Assembly: GCA_963847595.1 (NCBI GenBank)
Contig: CAWKAJ010000001.1
Location: 62,001 to 126,000 of the forward strand
From: JACWAE01 sp963847595
GTDB taxonomy: Bacteria; Chloroflexota; Dehalococcoidia; SZUA-161
Length of the DNA stretch: 64,000 nt
Reading direction: 5' to 3'
Shown: in pieces, positions 48,604-57,274 of the stretch
Layout: each line of letters begins with the position of its first letter
Numbering within the stretch: position 1 is the first letter of the stretch
Notes under the pieces: generated by a model
What the model was told of the DNA's origin: nothing
Database searches by the model: none
What the model saw: the letters and a program-made list of their open reading frames with translations, nothing else
Translations under genes and position numbers: made by a program

Positions 48604-49668
48604 ATGATGATAGACCTTGATAATCCAGAAGTCTATAAAACACTAGACCCGGCGGGGATGCGAGAGCGTATCCGGGAGCTGCCTCAACAGTGCCTCAAGG
48701 CATGGCAGCAGGCTTTGAGCTTCAAATTGCCGAGGTCATATTCCAATATAGACAGAGTTGTCATCCTGGGCATGGGCGGCTCGGCTATCGGCGGCGACCT
48801 TTTAAACAGCCTGGCCTCGCTGGAGAGTAAAACGCCCATCTCTGTATCCAGGGACTATAATCTGCCCCAATTTGTTGATTCTAAGACTTTGGTCATTGCC
48901 TCAAGCTACTCGGGAATGACAGAGGAGACACTATCGACATTTGATCAAGCGCTGGCAACGCCAGCCAAGAAGCTGGTCATCACCACCGGCGGCAAGTTAA
49001 AGGAGATTGCCGAACAAAATAAAATCCCCGTTCTTATCATCGACTACAAAGCACCACCCCGCGCCGCGCTGGCCCATAGCTTCGTCCCACTCCTCGGAAT
49101 CTGCCAGAACCTGGGCATCGTGAGCGACAAATCGAAGGATGTAGCGGAGATGGCGCAGGTGCTTCAGGATTTACAGACCACAATAGATGAGAAAGGCCCG
49201 CTGAAGAGCAACCCGGCCAAGCAACTGGCGACCAAATTGCATAGCCATCTAGCCATCATCTATGGTGCAGGCTTTGTTTCCACGGCAGCGCAACGCTGGA
49301 AAACGCAGATAAACGAGAATAGCAAGGCCTGGGCTTTTTACGAGATATTCCCCGAGCTGAACCACAATGCTGTGGTGGGCTATGAGTTCCCGGCCGACTT
49401 AGCGCAGAAGCTATTCGTGGTCTTCCTGCGTTCCCCGCGCCTGCATCCGCGAACTCTAATTCGGTACAAGCTCACTGCCGAGATGCTGAGCAACGCAAAG
49501 GTCAGCCACGAGACAGTCGAGGCCCGAGGGGAAAGCGCCCTGAGCCAGATGATGAGTCTAGTTTTCTTCGGGGACTGGGTCAGCTACTACCTGGCGCTGC
49601 TTAATGAGACCGACCCCTACCCGGTCAAAATCATCGATTTCCTCAAGAAGCGCCTGGCCGAATCCTAA
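48604..49668 (+). CDS. Bifunctional phosphoglucose/phosphomannose isomerase
   Basis: A 354-residue SIS-domain isomerase of the PGI/PMI type first known from archaea and found in Dehalococcoidia and some other bacteria. GMGGSAIGGDLLNSL, the phosphate-binding SSYSGMTEETLS, PPRAALAHSFVPLLG with catalytic-type residues, and NELNHN-like PELNHNAVVGYE with the base Glu/His. Start ATG 48604 directly at the mutase stop. It would supply mannose-6-P for the pathway encoded upstream. ATG at 48607 is an equally good start. Confidence 0.9.
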   Translation: MMIDLDNPEVYKTLDPAGMRERIRELPQQCLKAWQQALSFKLPRSYSNIDRVVILGMGGSAIGGDLLNSLASLESKTPISVSRDYNLPQFVDSKTLVIASSYSGMTEETLSTFDQALATPAKKLVITTGGKLKEIAEQNKIPVLIIDYKAPPRAALAHSFVPLLGICQNLGIVSDKSKDVAEMAQVLQDLQTTIDEKGPLKSNPAKQLATKLHSHLAIIYGAGFVSTAAQRWKTQINENSKAWAFYEIFPELNHNAVVGYEFPADLAQKLFVVFLRSPRLHPRTLIRYKLTAEMLSNAKVSHETVEARGESALSQMMSLVFFGDWVSYYLALLNETDPYPVKIIDFLKKRLAES

Positions 49669-49796
49669 AAGAGCGAATTATATAGCCCATCCATTGGAAA
49701 CTCTTGACAAAATCGGTTAGAATCTAGTCCTAAATCGCACAGCAAATAATTCCACAATTTGTCATGGCTGCACAATCCCAGATTATGGAGGTCGAA

Positions 49797-51506
49797 ATGG
49801 CGAAGATAAAAGGAAGCACTCTGGTAGGCAAGGCTTTGAAGAATGAGAAAGTTAAGACAATCTTCACCTTGAGCGGAGAGCTGAGCGAAATATACGATTC
49901 ATGCCTGGATGAGGGAATAGAGCTTCTGGACATGAGGCACGAGCAGGCTGTGGCTAATGCTGCTACAGGCTACTCCATGGCTACCGGCGAGCCGGGGGTG
50001 ACTATGGTTACGGCAGGCCCGGGCGCCATCAATATGGCGGCGGGTATCGCTGCCGCCTGGTATGCCTGCGCGCCTGTTGTCGCCATCTGCACTTCCACGC
50101 CATTCTGCTATACCGGCAAAGGCGCTGTCCAGGAATTCGACTCCAGGGATGCATATCACCCCATCACGAAGTGGAGAGGTTACCCTACATCCACGGTACG
50201 CTTGCCGGAGTATGTAGCCACAGCTTTCAGATATGCCACCACGGGTCGCAAAGGGCCTGTGCTGTTAGATATTCCCTATGATTTGCTGCTGCTCGAAGTA
50301 GATAAGAAAGATGCGCCGATTGTTCCGTCACAGAAGTATAGAACAGACGCCCGTCCTTATGGAGACCCTCAACTGGTGAAGAAAGCAGTCAAATGGCTGC
50401 TGGACGCTGAGAGGCCCGGCATTTTAATCGGGAGCGGCATTCTGTGGTCCGGTGCTTCAAAAGAGCTGGTGAAATTCGCCGAGTCCCTTAAGATTCCTGT
50501 TTGTTACGCCATAGGCGGCAAGGGTGGCATACCGGATGACCACCCGCTCTGCGGAGGGCCTGTAGGCTACGATTTCGGGAGCATAGCAGGAGCCGATGTA
50601 CTCTTAGCCATCGGGGTCAGGTTCGAGGAGATACTGAACTATGGCAAAGGTGCTCTTTATGCGCCTGATGTAAAGGTAATCGCGGTGGACATCGAACCTC
50701 TGGAAATCGGCAGGAACAGGCCGGTTGACATCGGGATATGGGGAGATGCCAGGGCGGTACTGACCCAATTCACGGAAGCAGCTCAGGATTCACTAGGAGC
50801 ATCCGGCAAAAGGCGCAGGGAGACGGAGTGGGTGAAGACAGTGAAGAGCATCGCCAAATCGATACAGGATACGCTAACCTCAGGCGCAACTAGCGCGAGC
50901 AAGCCTATCGACCCCAGGAGGCTGGGGAAAGAGGTCTGCGACTACCTGGGCGACGACTCGGTTATTGTGATGGACGGCGGCGACATTCATGCCCATGTTA
51001 CGCCTCTGTATCACGCCAATTCGCCACGAAGCTACATAAATGCCCTGGGCGGCTCGCTGGGACACCTGGGAGGTGGCATCCCATTCGGGATAGGCATCAA
51101 AACGGCAAAACCTAATAAAAAAGTCGTCGTGATAACAGGCGACGGCTCATTCCTGCTTAATGCCAGTGAGATAGATAGCGCCGTGCGACACAAGAAGCAA
51201 ATCGTAGTGGTGGTAAGCAACGACTGCCAGTGGGGCATGGTGAGACACGACCAGCAGCTCAACCAATGTATGGAGACTTGCTCTATATTGAGCGAGGATG
51301 TGAGATACGACAAGTATGCGGAGAGCCTCGGGGCTTACGGGGAGCGCGTGACCGAACCCGAGCAAATCAAACCCGCCCTGAAGAGGGCCTTCAAGTCAGG
51401 GCTGCCTGCGGTGCTCGATGTGAGGACAGACCCCTCGGTGTTGAGCTTTGCAGACTACAGAGGGGCAGAGGCAAGGAGCACGCTCGTGGAGGCCCACAAG
51501 AAGTAA
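49797..51506 (+). CDS. Thiamine diphosphate-dependent enzyme (acetolactate synthase-like)
   Basis: A 569-residue ThDP enzyme with three domains: N-terminal PYR domain with catalytic Glu49 in DMRHEQAVAN and MVTAGPGAIN, a central domain (GVRFEEIL, VKVIAVDIEP), and the C-terminal ThDP domain with GDGSFLLNASEIDSAV. GGAGGT at 49787-49792 points to the ATG at 49797 rather than 49764. Acetolactate synthase, oxalyl-CoA decarboxylase-type or 2-oxoacid decarboxylase functions are possible. No small regulatory subunit gene follows, so classical IlvB is less likely. Confidence 0.88.
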   Translation: MAKIKGSTLVGKALKNEKVKTIFTLSGELSEIYDSCLDEGIELLDMRHEQAVANAATGYSMATGEPGVTMVTAGPGAINMAAGIAAAWYACAPVVAICTSTPFCYTGKGAVQEFDSRDAYHPITKWRGYPTSTVRLPEYVATAFRYATTGRKGPVLLDIPYDLLLLEVDKKDAPIVPSQKYRTDARPYGDPQLVKKAVKWLLDAERPGILIGSGILWSGASKELVKFAESLKIPVCYAIGGKGGIPDDHPLCGGPVGYDFGSIAGADVLLAIGVRFEEILNYGKGALYAPDVKVIAVDIEPLEIGRNRPVDIGIWGDARAVLTQFTEAAQDSLGASGKRRRETEWVKTVKSIAKSIQDTLTSGATSASKPIDPRRLGKEVCDYLGDDSVIVMDGGDIHAHVTPLYHANSPRSYINALGGSLGHLGGGIPFGIGIKTAKPNKKVVVITGDGSFLLNASEIDSAVRHKKQIVVVVSNDCQWGMVRHDQQLNQCMETCSILSEDVRYDKYAESLGAYGERVTEPEQIKPALKRAFKSGLPAVLDVRTDPSVLSFADYRGAEARSTLVEAHKK

Positions 51507-51511
51507 ACTTG

Positions 51512-51544
51512 AAGGGGCTGTCCGCCTCTGGCGGAGAGCCCCTT
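51512..51544. terminator. Stem-loop between convergent ThDP and alcohol dehydrogenase genes
   Basis: AAGGGGCT-G-TCCGCC and GGCGGA-G-AGCCCCTT around a TCT loop: 14 paired bases with one G-G mismatch. It sits exactly between two convergent stop codons and belongs to the GGGGC palindrome family. Confidence 0.7.
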
Positions 51545-52538
51545 ACGGCTTTATCAGAATCTTGCCGCCCTCGCCTCTCAAGGCCAATTCGAATGCCTCG
51601 TTGATTTTTGCCAGTGGCATCTTGCGTCTCAGCAAAGGCGCCACGTCGATTTTCTTACTCCTGATGAGCTTCAATGCAGCAGCATACTCACCCGGAGAAA
51701 AGCACATGGACCCTTTCACCGTAAGCCCTCTCAGGTTGATGTTGCTGACCGGCAATTCGACTGTCTCGAAGCATATTGCTACGATAACGACAGTCCCGCC
51801 TTTCCTCACCAGGGCAATTGACTGCTGAGTCGTCTCGACTGCCCCAGCACATTCGAAGACAATATCAGGGCCTCTCCCATCCGTCAGCTCAAGAACGCGG
51901 TCAACCGGGTTTGTCACTTTCGCGTCTATGACTTCGTCTACCGCGTCTCCGGCCATTTCGAGCCTTAGCCGGCTGAGTTCTGAGGCGTACACTGCTTTAG
52001 CACCTGAGGCTTTTGCTACTCGCGCCACAAGTTGTCCGATGGGGCCCAGACCCAGAACTGCAACAACATCGCCTTTCTGCATTCCGGCCACTTTGATGGC
52101 GTGCAGAGCGCAAGTCGTGGGCTCGATTATGGCCCCTTCCTCATAACTCAGCCCTCTGGGGAGTTTATGAAGGTAATAATACTTGGCCTTGGCGTAGGTG
52201 GCGAAAGCGCCTTTGTATTCTACCAACGCAATAAAGTATTGTTCGCAGAGACCTAATTCACCACGCTGGCACCAGAAGCACTCGCCGCAGGAGATAACAG
52301 GTTCAACTGCAACTCGCTCTCCTATCCTCCACCCCTCCACCTCCGACCCCATTGCGACGATGTCTCCCGAGAACTCATGGCCGAACCCCACACCAGCGCC
52401 TTCCTTGAAAACGTGCAAATCAGAGCCGCATACCCCGCAATACCGCACCTTTATCAGGACTTCATCCTTTTCCAGAACAGGTTCGGGAACCTCTTCTATC
52501 ACAAACTTCCTCTTGCCTTCCAATACGGCTGCTTTCAT
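51543..52538 (-). CDS. Zinc-dependent alcohol dehydrogenase (threonine/sorbitol dehydrogenase-like)
   Basis: A 331-residue medium-chain dehydrogenase. Catalytic zinc ligands: Cys37 in YCGVCGSDLH and GHEFSG. Structural zinc: four Cys in SCGECFWCQRGELGLCEQ. Cofactor loop VLGLGPIGQLVARVA, with Glu/Ser positions that suit NAD. Substrate probably a secondary alcohol or polyol. A near-consensus promoter lies 46 bases upstream. AGGAGGGGACG precedes the ATG. Confidence 0.9.
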   Translation of the reverse strand: MKAAVLEGKRKFVIEEVPEPVLEKDEVLIKVRYCGVCGSDLHVFKEGAGVGFGHEFSGDIVAMGSEVEGWRIGERVAVEPVISCGECFWCQRGELGLCEQYFIALVEYKGAFATYAKAKYYYLHKLPRGLSYEEGAIIEPTTCALHAIKVAGMQKGDVVAVLGLGPIGQLVARVAKASGAKAVYASELSRLRLEMAGDAVDEVIDAKVTNPVDRVLELTDGRGPDIVFECAGAVETTQQSIALVRKGGTVVIVAICFETVELPVSNINLRGLTVKGSMCFSPGEYAAALKLIRSKKIDVAPLLRRKMPLAKINEAFELALRGEGGKILIKP

Positions 52539-52583
52539 CTCGTCCCCTCCTCAAGTTCTGAGCAACTCTCCCGCGGATGACTC

Positions 52584-52612
52584 ATTATGCACAGCCGCTA
52601 AAGAAATTTCAA
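52584..52612 (-). promoter_or_regulatory. Promoter of the alcohol dehydrogenase gene
   Basis: On the minus strand, TTGAAA (52607-52612), 17 bp, CATAAT (52584-52589). Predicted start is near 52577, about 38 bases before the ATG. Confidence 0.65.
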
Positions 52613-52641
52613 CATTTGTTGTGAGAAATGGAAACAAATAA

Positions 52642-52662
52642 GGGCACGGCAATGCGGTACCC
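52642..52662 (-). terminator. Hairpin at the end of the ribosomal/efp run
   Basis: On the minus strand, GGGTACCGC-ATT-GCCGTGCCC forms a 9-bp stem with one wobble and one mismatch, followed by TTATTTGTTT. It is the first terminator-like signal after the EpmA-like gene and relates to the dispersed palindromes. Confidence 0.5.
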
Positions 52663-52699
52663 CTAATCTTCGAATTAACGAAATGGCATCTAATTCATG

Positions 52700-53629
52700 C
52701 TAAACCGCATCCCAGGGGAAAGCGATAACCTCATCGATGGACGCAGAATCGCAGAATAACATGACCAGACGGTCGATACCCAGAGCAATCCCTCCACACT
52801 CAGGGAGGCTAGACAGAGACTTCAGGAATTTCTCTGGCATGACAATGTTGCGTTTGCCTTCTCGCTTCAAAGTCTCAATTTCCTGTTTGAAGCGCTTCTC
52901 CTGCTCGGCGGCATCGTTCAACTCGCTGTAGGCATTGGCCAGCTCGAGCCCCCCGATAAAGACCTCGGCACGTTCGGCTACAGGCTGGCTCCCTGGCCTT
53001 AACCTGGCCAGAGAGGCCATCGCCACGGGATAGTCCAGGAGCACGGTGGGACGGCCAGTGTCAAAGCTCGGTATGACCTTCTCAACCAAATCAACTTCGA
53101 ACCGCTCTTCGTCAAGGCGATTGAATGGGTCCCAGCCAGCCGAACGAAGAAAAGCATCCTGAACTGTTACCCTAGTCCAGGGATGTGCAAGGTCTATTTC
53201 GTTGCCCTGGTAACGAACGGTTGAGCGATGGTTAAGCTTGTGTGCCAGGGTTGACACCAGCCGCTCAGTATCTTGGATAATCCCCTTGTAGTCAACGCCG
53301 ACACGATACCATTCCATCATGGTAAATTCGGGGTTATGCAATTGGCCTCGCTCACTTTTACGGAAGCTGTGGCAAATCTGGAAGATTTTAGTGTAGCCAG
53401 CAGAGAGGAGTCGCTTCATGTGCAACTCGGGAGATGTGGAGAGGAACCAACCGTTGACAGCAAAGGGGGCGATGTACTTTTCGGGAGCAACTGTGGGAAC
53501 CAGGAGAGGCGTCTCTACTTCGAGGAAGCCTTCGCTACGAAAGAAGGCTCGAATTAGGTCATAGATAAGAGCCCGGCGCTCGAGATTGGCCTTGATCCGG
53601 GAGAGGCGCAAGGATTCGTCCTCGGCCAT
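52700..53629 (-). CDS. epmA: EpmA-like lysyl-tRNA synthetase paralogue (EF-P lysine ligase)
   Basis: A 309-residue class II aminoacyl-tRNA synthetase core without the anticodon-binding domain. Motif 2 FRKSERGQLHNPEFTMMEWYR and motif 3 GGIALGIDRLVMLF match the GenX/PoxA group, which attaches beta-lysine to the conserved lysine of elongation factor P. The gene lies 12 bases after efp, the natural substrate gene. EpmB, the lysine 2,3-aminomutase that makes (R)-beta-lysine, is not in the window. Confidence 0.92.
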   Translation of the reverse strand: MAEDESLRLSRIKANLERRALIYDLIRAFFRSEGFLEVETPLLVPTVAPEKYIAPFAVNGWFLSTSPELHMKRLLSAGYTKIFQICHSFRKSERGQLHNPEFTMMEWYRVGVDYKGIIQDTERLVSTLAHKLNHRSTVRYQGNEIDLAHPWTRVTVQDAFLRSAGWDPFNRLDEERFEVDLVEKVIPSFDTGRPTVLLDYPVAMASLARLRPGSQPVAERAEVFIGGLELANAYSELNDAAEQEKRFKQEIETLKREGKRNIVMPEKFLKSLSSLPECGGIALGIDRLVMLFCDSASIDEVIAFPWDAV

Positions 53630-53641
53630 AGTCGATGCACT

Positions 53642-54208
53642 TCACCTTTTGGTGCTTACCCGTTCTACGTAGCTGCTGGTGCGTGTGTCCACCTTGAGAA
53701 TGTCCCCTTCCTTGACAAAGGCGGGGACTGCCAGGGTAACCCCGGTTTCAAGCTCGACCATCTTAGATTGAGCGGTTATGGTATCGGTCTTGGTGCTGGC
53801 GGCACCCTTCACCACCGCCAACTCGACGAACTTCGGTATGATTACCTCAAGGATTCTGCCTTCCATCACTGAGACGGTTGCCACCAGGCCTTCCTTAAGG
53901 AACTGGCTCTTCGCGCCGAGCATCTCTTTGGGCACGTGGTGCTGCTCAAAGTTCTCATTATCCATGAATACGTAGTCATCACCCTCTTTATAGAGATACT
54001 GCATCTCGTTGCTGCTGACCTGGACCTCTTCAACCTTATCGCTGGAATGATAGGTCTGGTCTCGGGTAGTGCCGTCGAAGAGGTTGCGCAGTTTGAGGTA
54101 ATACATTGCGCGGCCTTTGCCAGGCTTAACGAACTTGACGTCCTCTACAGCATAGGGAACGCCATTAATCGAAATCTTGGTGTTTCTGTTTACTTCGGCG
54201 ATATCCAA
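53642..54208 (-). CDS. efp: Elongation factor P
   Basis: A 188-residue EF-P that relieves ribosome stalling at proline stretches. The modifiable lysine is Lys31 in FVKPGKGRAMYYLKLRNL. Domain III ends with GDILKVDTRTSSYVERV as expected. The tip residue Lys, together with the epmA-like gene immediately downstream, predicts beta-lysylation. Polyproline-like proteins in the window, such as the Thr-Pro linker of BtuF1, would be typical clients. Confidence 0.96.
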   Translation of the reverse strand: MDIAEVNRNTKISINGVPYAVEDVKFVKPGKGRAMYYLKLRNLFDGTTRDQTYHSSDKVEEVQVSSNEMQYLYKEGDDYVFMDNENFEQHHVPKEMLGAKSQFLKEGLVATVSVMEGRILEVIIPKFVELAVVKGAASTKTDTITAQSKMVELETGVTLAVPAFVKEGDILKVDTRTSSYVERVSTKR

Positions 54209-54241
54209 TACCGGCGTACTCCTTGCAGGATTATATGAAGG

Positions 54242-54637
54242 CTATCTCTTTCGATACTGGCGCGCCTTGCGAGCCTTTCTCAGGCCGTACTTCTTTCGTT
54301 CCTTCACTCGTGAATCCCTGGTAAGCAACCCATAACTACGAAGCTGGGTCTTGAGGCTTTCATCCGTCCTGACCAGGGCACGGCTGATGCCATGACTGAT
54401 GGCCCCTGCCTGCGCTACGATACCACCGCCCGTAACCTTGATTACGGCACTGAATTTATTCGAGGTATCGGTGACCCTGAGCGGCTCGAGGATGGTAGAC
54501 TGCAGCCGCTCCATCCCGAATACCTCTTCCAAAGGCTTGCCGTTGACGATGATAGCGCCCTTGCCTGTCATCAGCTTCACCTGAGCTACTGCTGTTTTAC
54601 GTCGTCCTGTGCCGCGAAAATAGGCTTGTTCGCTCAA
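54242..54637 (-). CDS. rpsI: 30S ribosomal protein S9
   Basis: A 131-residue uS9. YFRGTGRRKTAVAQVKLMTGKG and GGGIVAQAGAISHGISRAL are diagnostic, and the C-terminus ends KARKARQYRKR, the tail that reaches the P-site tRNA. Start TTG at 54637 with AAGGAG eight bases ahead; the frame is open upstream to 54727 inside rplM and would add a non-native basic leader. It immediately follows rplM, the standard pair. Confidence 0.95.
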   Translation of the reverse strand: MSEQAYFRGTGRRKTAVAQVKLMTGKGAIIVNGKPLEEVFGMERLQSTILEPLRVTDTSNKFSAVIKVTGGGIVAQAGAISHGISRALVRTDESLKTQLRSYGLLTRDSRVKERKKYGLRKARKARQYRKR

Positions 54638-54638
54638 C

Positions 54639-55070
54639 CTAATTCTCCTTCTCAGCCGCTTTAACCTGTGCCTTATGTGGATGCTCTGCTCCGGCGTATA
54701 CTTTGAGCTTCTTAAACATAGCAGCACCCAAACGATTGTGCGGCAACATTCCTTTTACCGCATGCTCGACGGCACGGGTGGGATGAGTCTCAAGCATCTT
54801 TTCCAGGCTGACGCTCTTCAGCCCTCCCGGATAGTTGGAATGGCGATAGTAAATCTTCTGGGTGAGCTTCTTGCCTGTCACCTCTATCTTATCCGCATTC
54901 ACTACAACAACAAAATCGCCAACGTCAAGATGCGGCGTATACATCGGCTTGTGCTTGCCTTTTAGCAGCACCGCTGCCTCAGTAGCAAGTCTGCCCAGAG
55001 TTTTACCAGAGGCATCAATAACATGCCATTTCCGCTCGATATCGGACACCTTGGTACTATAAGTCCTCAT
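54639..55070 (-). CDS. rplM: 50S ribosomal protein L13
   Basis: A 143-residue uL13. WHVIDASGKTLGRLATEAAVLLKGKHKP, GDFVVVVNADKIEVTGKK, and HPTRAVEHAVKGMLPHNRLG match the family over its whole length. Start overlaps the truA stop by 14 bp. Upstream gene is truA, as in many Firmicutes and Chloroflexota ribosomal clusters. Confidence 0.97.
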   Translation of the reverse strand: MRTYSTKVSDIERKWHVIDASGKTLGRLATEAAVLLKGKHKPMYTPHLDVGDFVVVVNADKIEVTGKKLTQKIYYRHSNYPGGLKSVSLEKMLETHPTRAVEHAVKGMLPHNRLGAAMFKKLKVYAGAEHPHKAQVKAAEKEN

Positions 55071-55845
55071 AAATTTGCCCCTTGCCGAACTTGTGCTCGG
55101 GATAGTTTACCTTCATCAAACAGAGGCCGTTAGCAGGCGCCACCGGCGCCGCGAGCCCGGGCCTTTTCGCTTGAATTATCTCCTTGAACTTCTCCAGCTT
55201 TAGCTTGCCTAATCCTACCCTCACCAGAGAGCCTGCTGTGCACCGTACCTGCTTCGGGAGAAAAGAGTCAGCCACCATGTCGAAAAACACCGATTCTCCC
55301 TCTCTTGAGACCTCAGCCTTAGATACATTACGCACTGTTCCTTTCCCCTTCATGGGGCCAGTGAACGAGGCGAAATCCTGTCTTCCCAGGAGCTCCTGAG
55401 AGGACTCATTCATAGCGCTGGTATCCAATGGCACGGGCACGAAATAAGCATAATCTCGCTGCAAAGGAGAGGGCGTCGGGCTATTCAAGATTGTATACCG
55501 ATATTCCCGACTGATGGCATCTCTCCTGGCGTTAAAGCTGCCCTCCACTAGACTCCCAGCCTTAACAGCGATATCCGGCAACAGATAAAAATTTAGAGCC
55601 CTGATCAGGGTCCGGAGAGACAGTCTTGAGACACATTTGAAGCTGATAACCTGTCCTCTGGCGTGGACTCCGGCATCTGTACGACCGGCTCCAACGATCC
55701 TGATCCTCTCCCCTGTTATTTTCTTCAGAGCGCTTTCGATAGTGTCTTGAATTGTTGCCACGCCAACCTGAGCCTGGAATCCGTGATACCTTGTACCATC
55801 ATATTCCACAATGAGAGCCAGTTTCCCAGTGGGCGGCGACTCCAT
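55057..55845 (-). CDS. truA: tRNA pseudouridine(38-40) synthase
   Basis: A 262-residue TruA modifying uridines 38-40 of tRNA anticodon arms. The catalytic Asp57 is in VGAGRTDAGVHARGQV. YDGTRYHGFQAQ and SFLPKQVRCTAGSLVRVGLGK are conserved. Start codon lies one base after the rplQ stop. Slightly extended by six residues at the N-terminus compared with most members. Confidence 0.95.
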   Translation of the reverse strand: MESPPTGKLALIVEYDGTRYHGFQAQVGVATIQDTIESALKKITGERIRIVGAGRTDAGVHARGQVISFKCVSRLSLRTLIRALNFYLLPDIAVKAGSLVEGSFNARRDAISREYRYTILNSPTPSPLQRDYAYFVPVPLDTSAMNESSQELLGRQDFASFTGPMKGKGTVRNVSKAEVSREGESVFFDMVADSFLPKQVRCTAGSLVRVGLGKLKLEKFKEIIQAKRPGLAAPVAPANGLCLMKVNYPEHKFGKGQIYEDL

Positions 55846-56196
55846 CTACACCAGTTCTAACTGGGCCATAGGCGCGCCATCTCCCAGCCTCGGGCCCAGT
55901 TTGACCACTCGAGTATAGCCTCCGGGCCTATCAGCATACCTCGGGCCAAGCTCGGTAAACAGCTTGTCTACCACATCCTTGTCATAAACGAAAGCGAGCG
56001 CCTGGCGACGAGCGTGCAAGTTCTTTTGCTTGCTCAAGGTAATCATTTTATCGGCAAAGGACCGCGCTTCTTTAGCCTTGGCCTCAGTGGTAACAATCTT
56101 CTCATAGCGCAAAAGGTCGCTAACCAAATTCCGGTAAAGCGCCATCCTGTGGTCAGTTGCTCTCGAAAGCTTGCGGCCTGCTACCTTATGTCTCAT
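55846..56196 (-). CDS. rplQ: 50S ribosomal protein L17
   Basis: A 116-residue bL17. MRHKVAGRKLSRATDHRMALYRNLVSDLL is the N-terminal signature with the peptide-exit contacts; GGYTRVVKLGPRLGDGAPMAQLELV closes the protein. Normal length and order after rpoA. Confidence 0.97.
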   Translation of the reverse strand: MRHKVAGRKLSRATDHRMALYRNLVSDLLRYEKIVTTEAKAKEARSFADKMITLSKQKNLHARRQALAFVYDKDVVDKLFTELGPRYADRPGGYTRVVKLGPRLGDGAPMAQLELV

Positions 56197-56233
56197 TGTC
56201 TCCTCACCAGATAGAAACCATGCCTAGATAAAG

Positions 56234-57244
56234 CTAGGCCTCTTCTTTCTCTGTATTCTCTGTATCCTCTTCATCCTGTTTCTCGTCGGATGCGCGTCGA
56301 CGTGACTTTTTATCTTCCTCCTCAGTTTTGGGCTTCAAGTCAAGTGTCTCAATACGCTCCCGCACCTCCTCCAGAGACTTCTGACCAAAGCTCCTCAAAG
56401 CAAGCAAATCATCGTCATTCTTTTCCAGAAGTTCGCCAACCTTGGTTATGCCACTGCGGCGCAAAGAGTTAAAGGTACGAGCCGAGAGCCCAAGCTGCTC
56501 CAGCGGCATCTCATATTTCTCGGGAGGTATGGCAGGCGCAATCGTTTTTTCGCCCTCTATATGAACTTTGCCCAATTCAGAGAACAGGGAGAAGTGCTTA
56601 GTCAGTATCTCAGCGCTCTGGGCTAGTGCTTCTTTGGGCGAGATAGTGCCGTCGGTCCATATCTCCAGAGTCAGCTTGTCATAGTTGCTCACCTGACCGA
56701 CACGGGTTTTCCCTACGGCGTAGTTTACCCTGCGCACGGGGGTAAAAACCGCATCCACGGGAATCACCCCCAGGGGCAGGCCATCGCCGCGGCCGGCAGG
56801 CACATACCCTTTGCCCTGCTCAACATAGAATGTAATGTTTAGCAGAGCGTCTGCAGAATCCAATGTGGCCAGATGAAGTTCGGGATTCACTATTTCAAAC
56901 TCAGCGGATGGCTTAATATCGCCGGCGCAAACTGCCCCTTCACCACTAGCCTCAAGGAATAGCCTGCCGGGTACATCTGAGAGAGCCCTGAGCCGCAATC
57001 CTTTTACATTGAGCAGCAATTCTATTACATCCTCTTTAACATGAGGGATACTAGTGAACTCATGCTGCACTCCCTCAATCTTGACTGCAACGACTGCCGC
57101 TCCCGGGAGTGAACTAAGCAAAACACGGCGCAAACTATTGCCCAATGTGATGCCAAAACCGGGATCCAAAGGCTCGACAGCAAACCTTCCATAAGTCTCA
57201 GAGCTACTCTCGGATTCTACTTTAGGATTCAAAACCTGCAGCAA
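56234..57244 (-). CDS. rpoA: DNA-directed RNA polymerase subunit alpha
   Basis: A 336-residue alpha subunit. The N-terminal dimerisation domain contains ITLGNSLRRVLLSSLPGAAV and the VDAVFTPVRRVNYAVGKTRVGQ region; the C-terminal domain (about 250-310) has the helix-hairpin-helix set used for promoter UP elements and activators (LGLSARTFNSLRRSGI, LRSFGQKSLEEV). It ends in a strongly charged tail rich in Glu, Lys and Asp, longer than in E. coli. Confidence 0.97.
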   Translation of the reverse strand: MLQVLNPKVESESSSETYGRFAVEPLDPGFGITLGNSLRRVLLSSLPGAAVVAVKIEGVQHEFTSIPHVKEDVIELLLNVKGLRLRALSDVPGRLFLEASGEGAVCAGDIKPSAEFEIVNPELHLATLDSADALLNITFYVEQGKGYVPAGRGDGLPLGVIPVDAVFTPVRRVNYAVGKTRVGQVSNYDKLTLEIWTDGTISPKEALAQSAEILTKHFSLFSELGKVHIEGEKTIAPAIPPEKYEMPLEQLGLSARTFNSLRRSGITKVGELLEKNDDDLLALRSFGQKSLEEVRERIETLDLKPKTEEEDKKSRRRASDEKQDEEDTENTEKEEA

Positions 57245-57274
57245 CGCACCGCCTCCTCAGGAAAAATTGAAGCT

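Noticed and set aside
49704..49732. Promoter for the ThDP enzyme gene at TTGACA 49704-49709
   Set aside because: The -35 word is perfect, but no acceptable -10 lies 16-18 bp downstream, so I did not list it.
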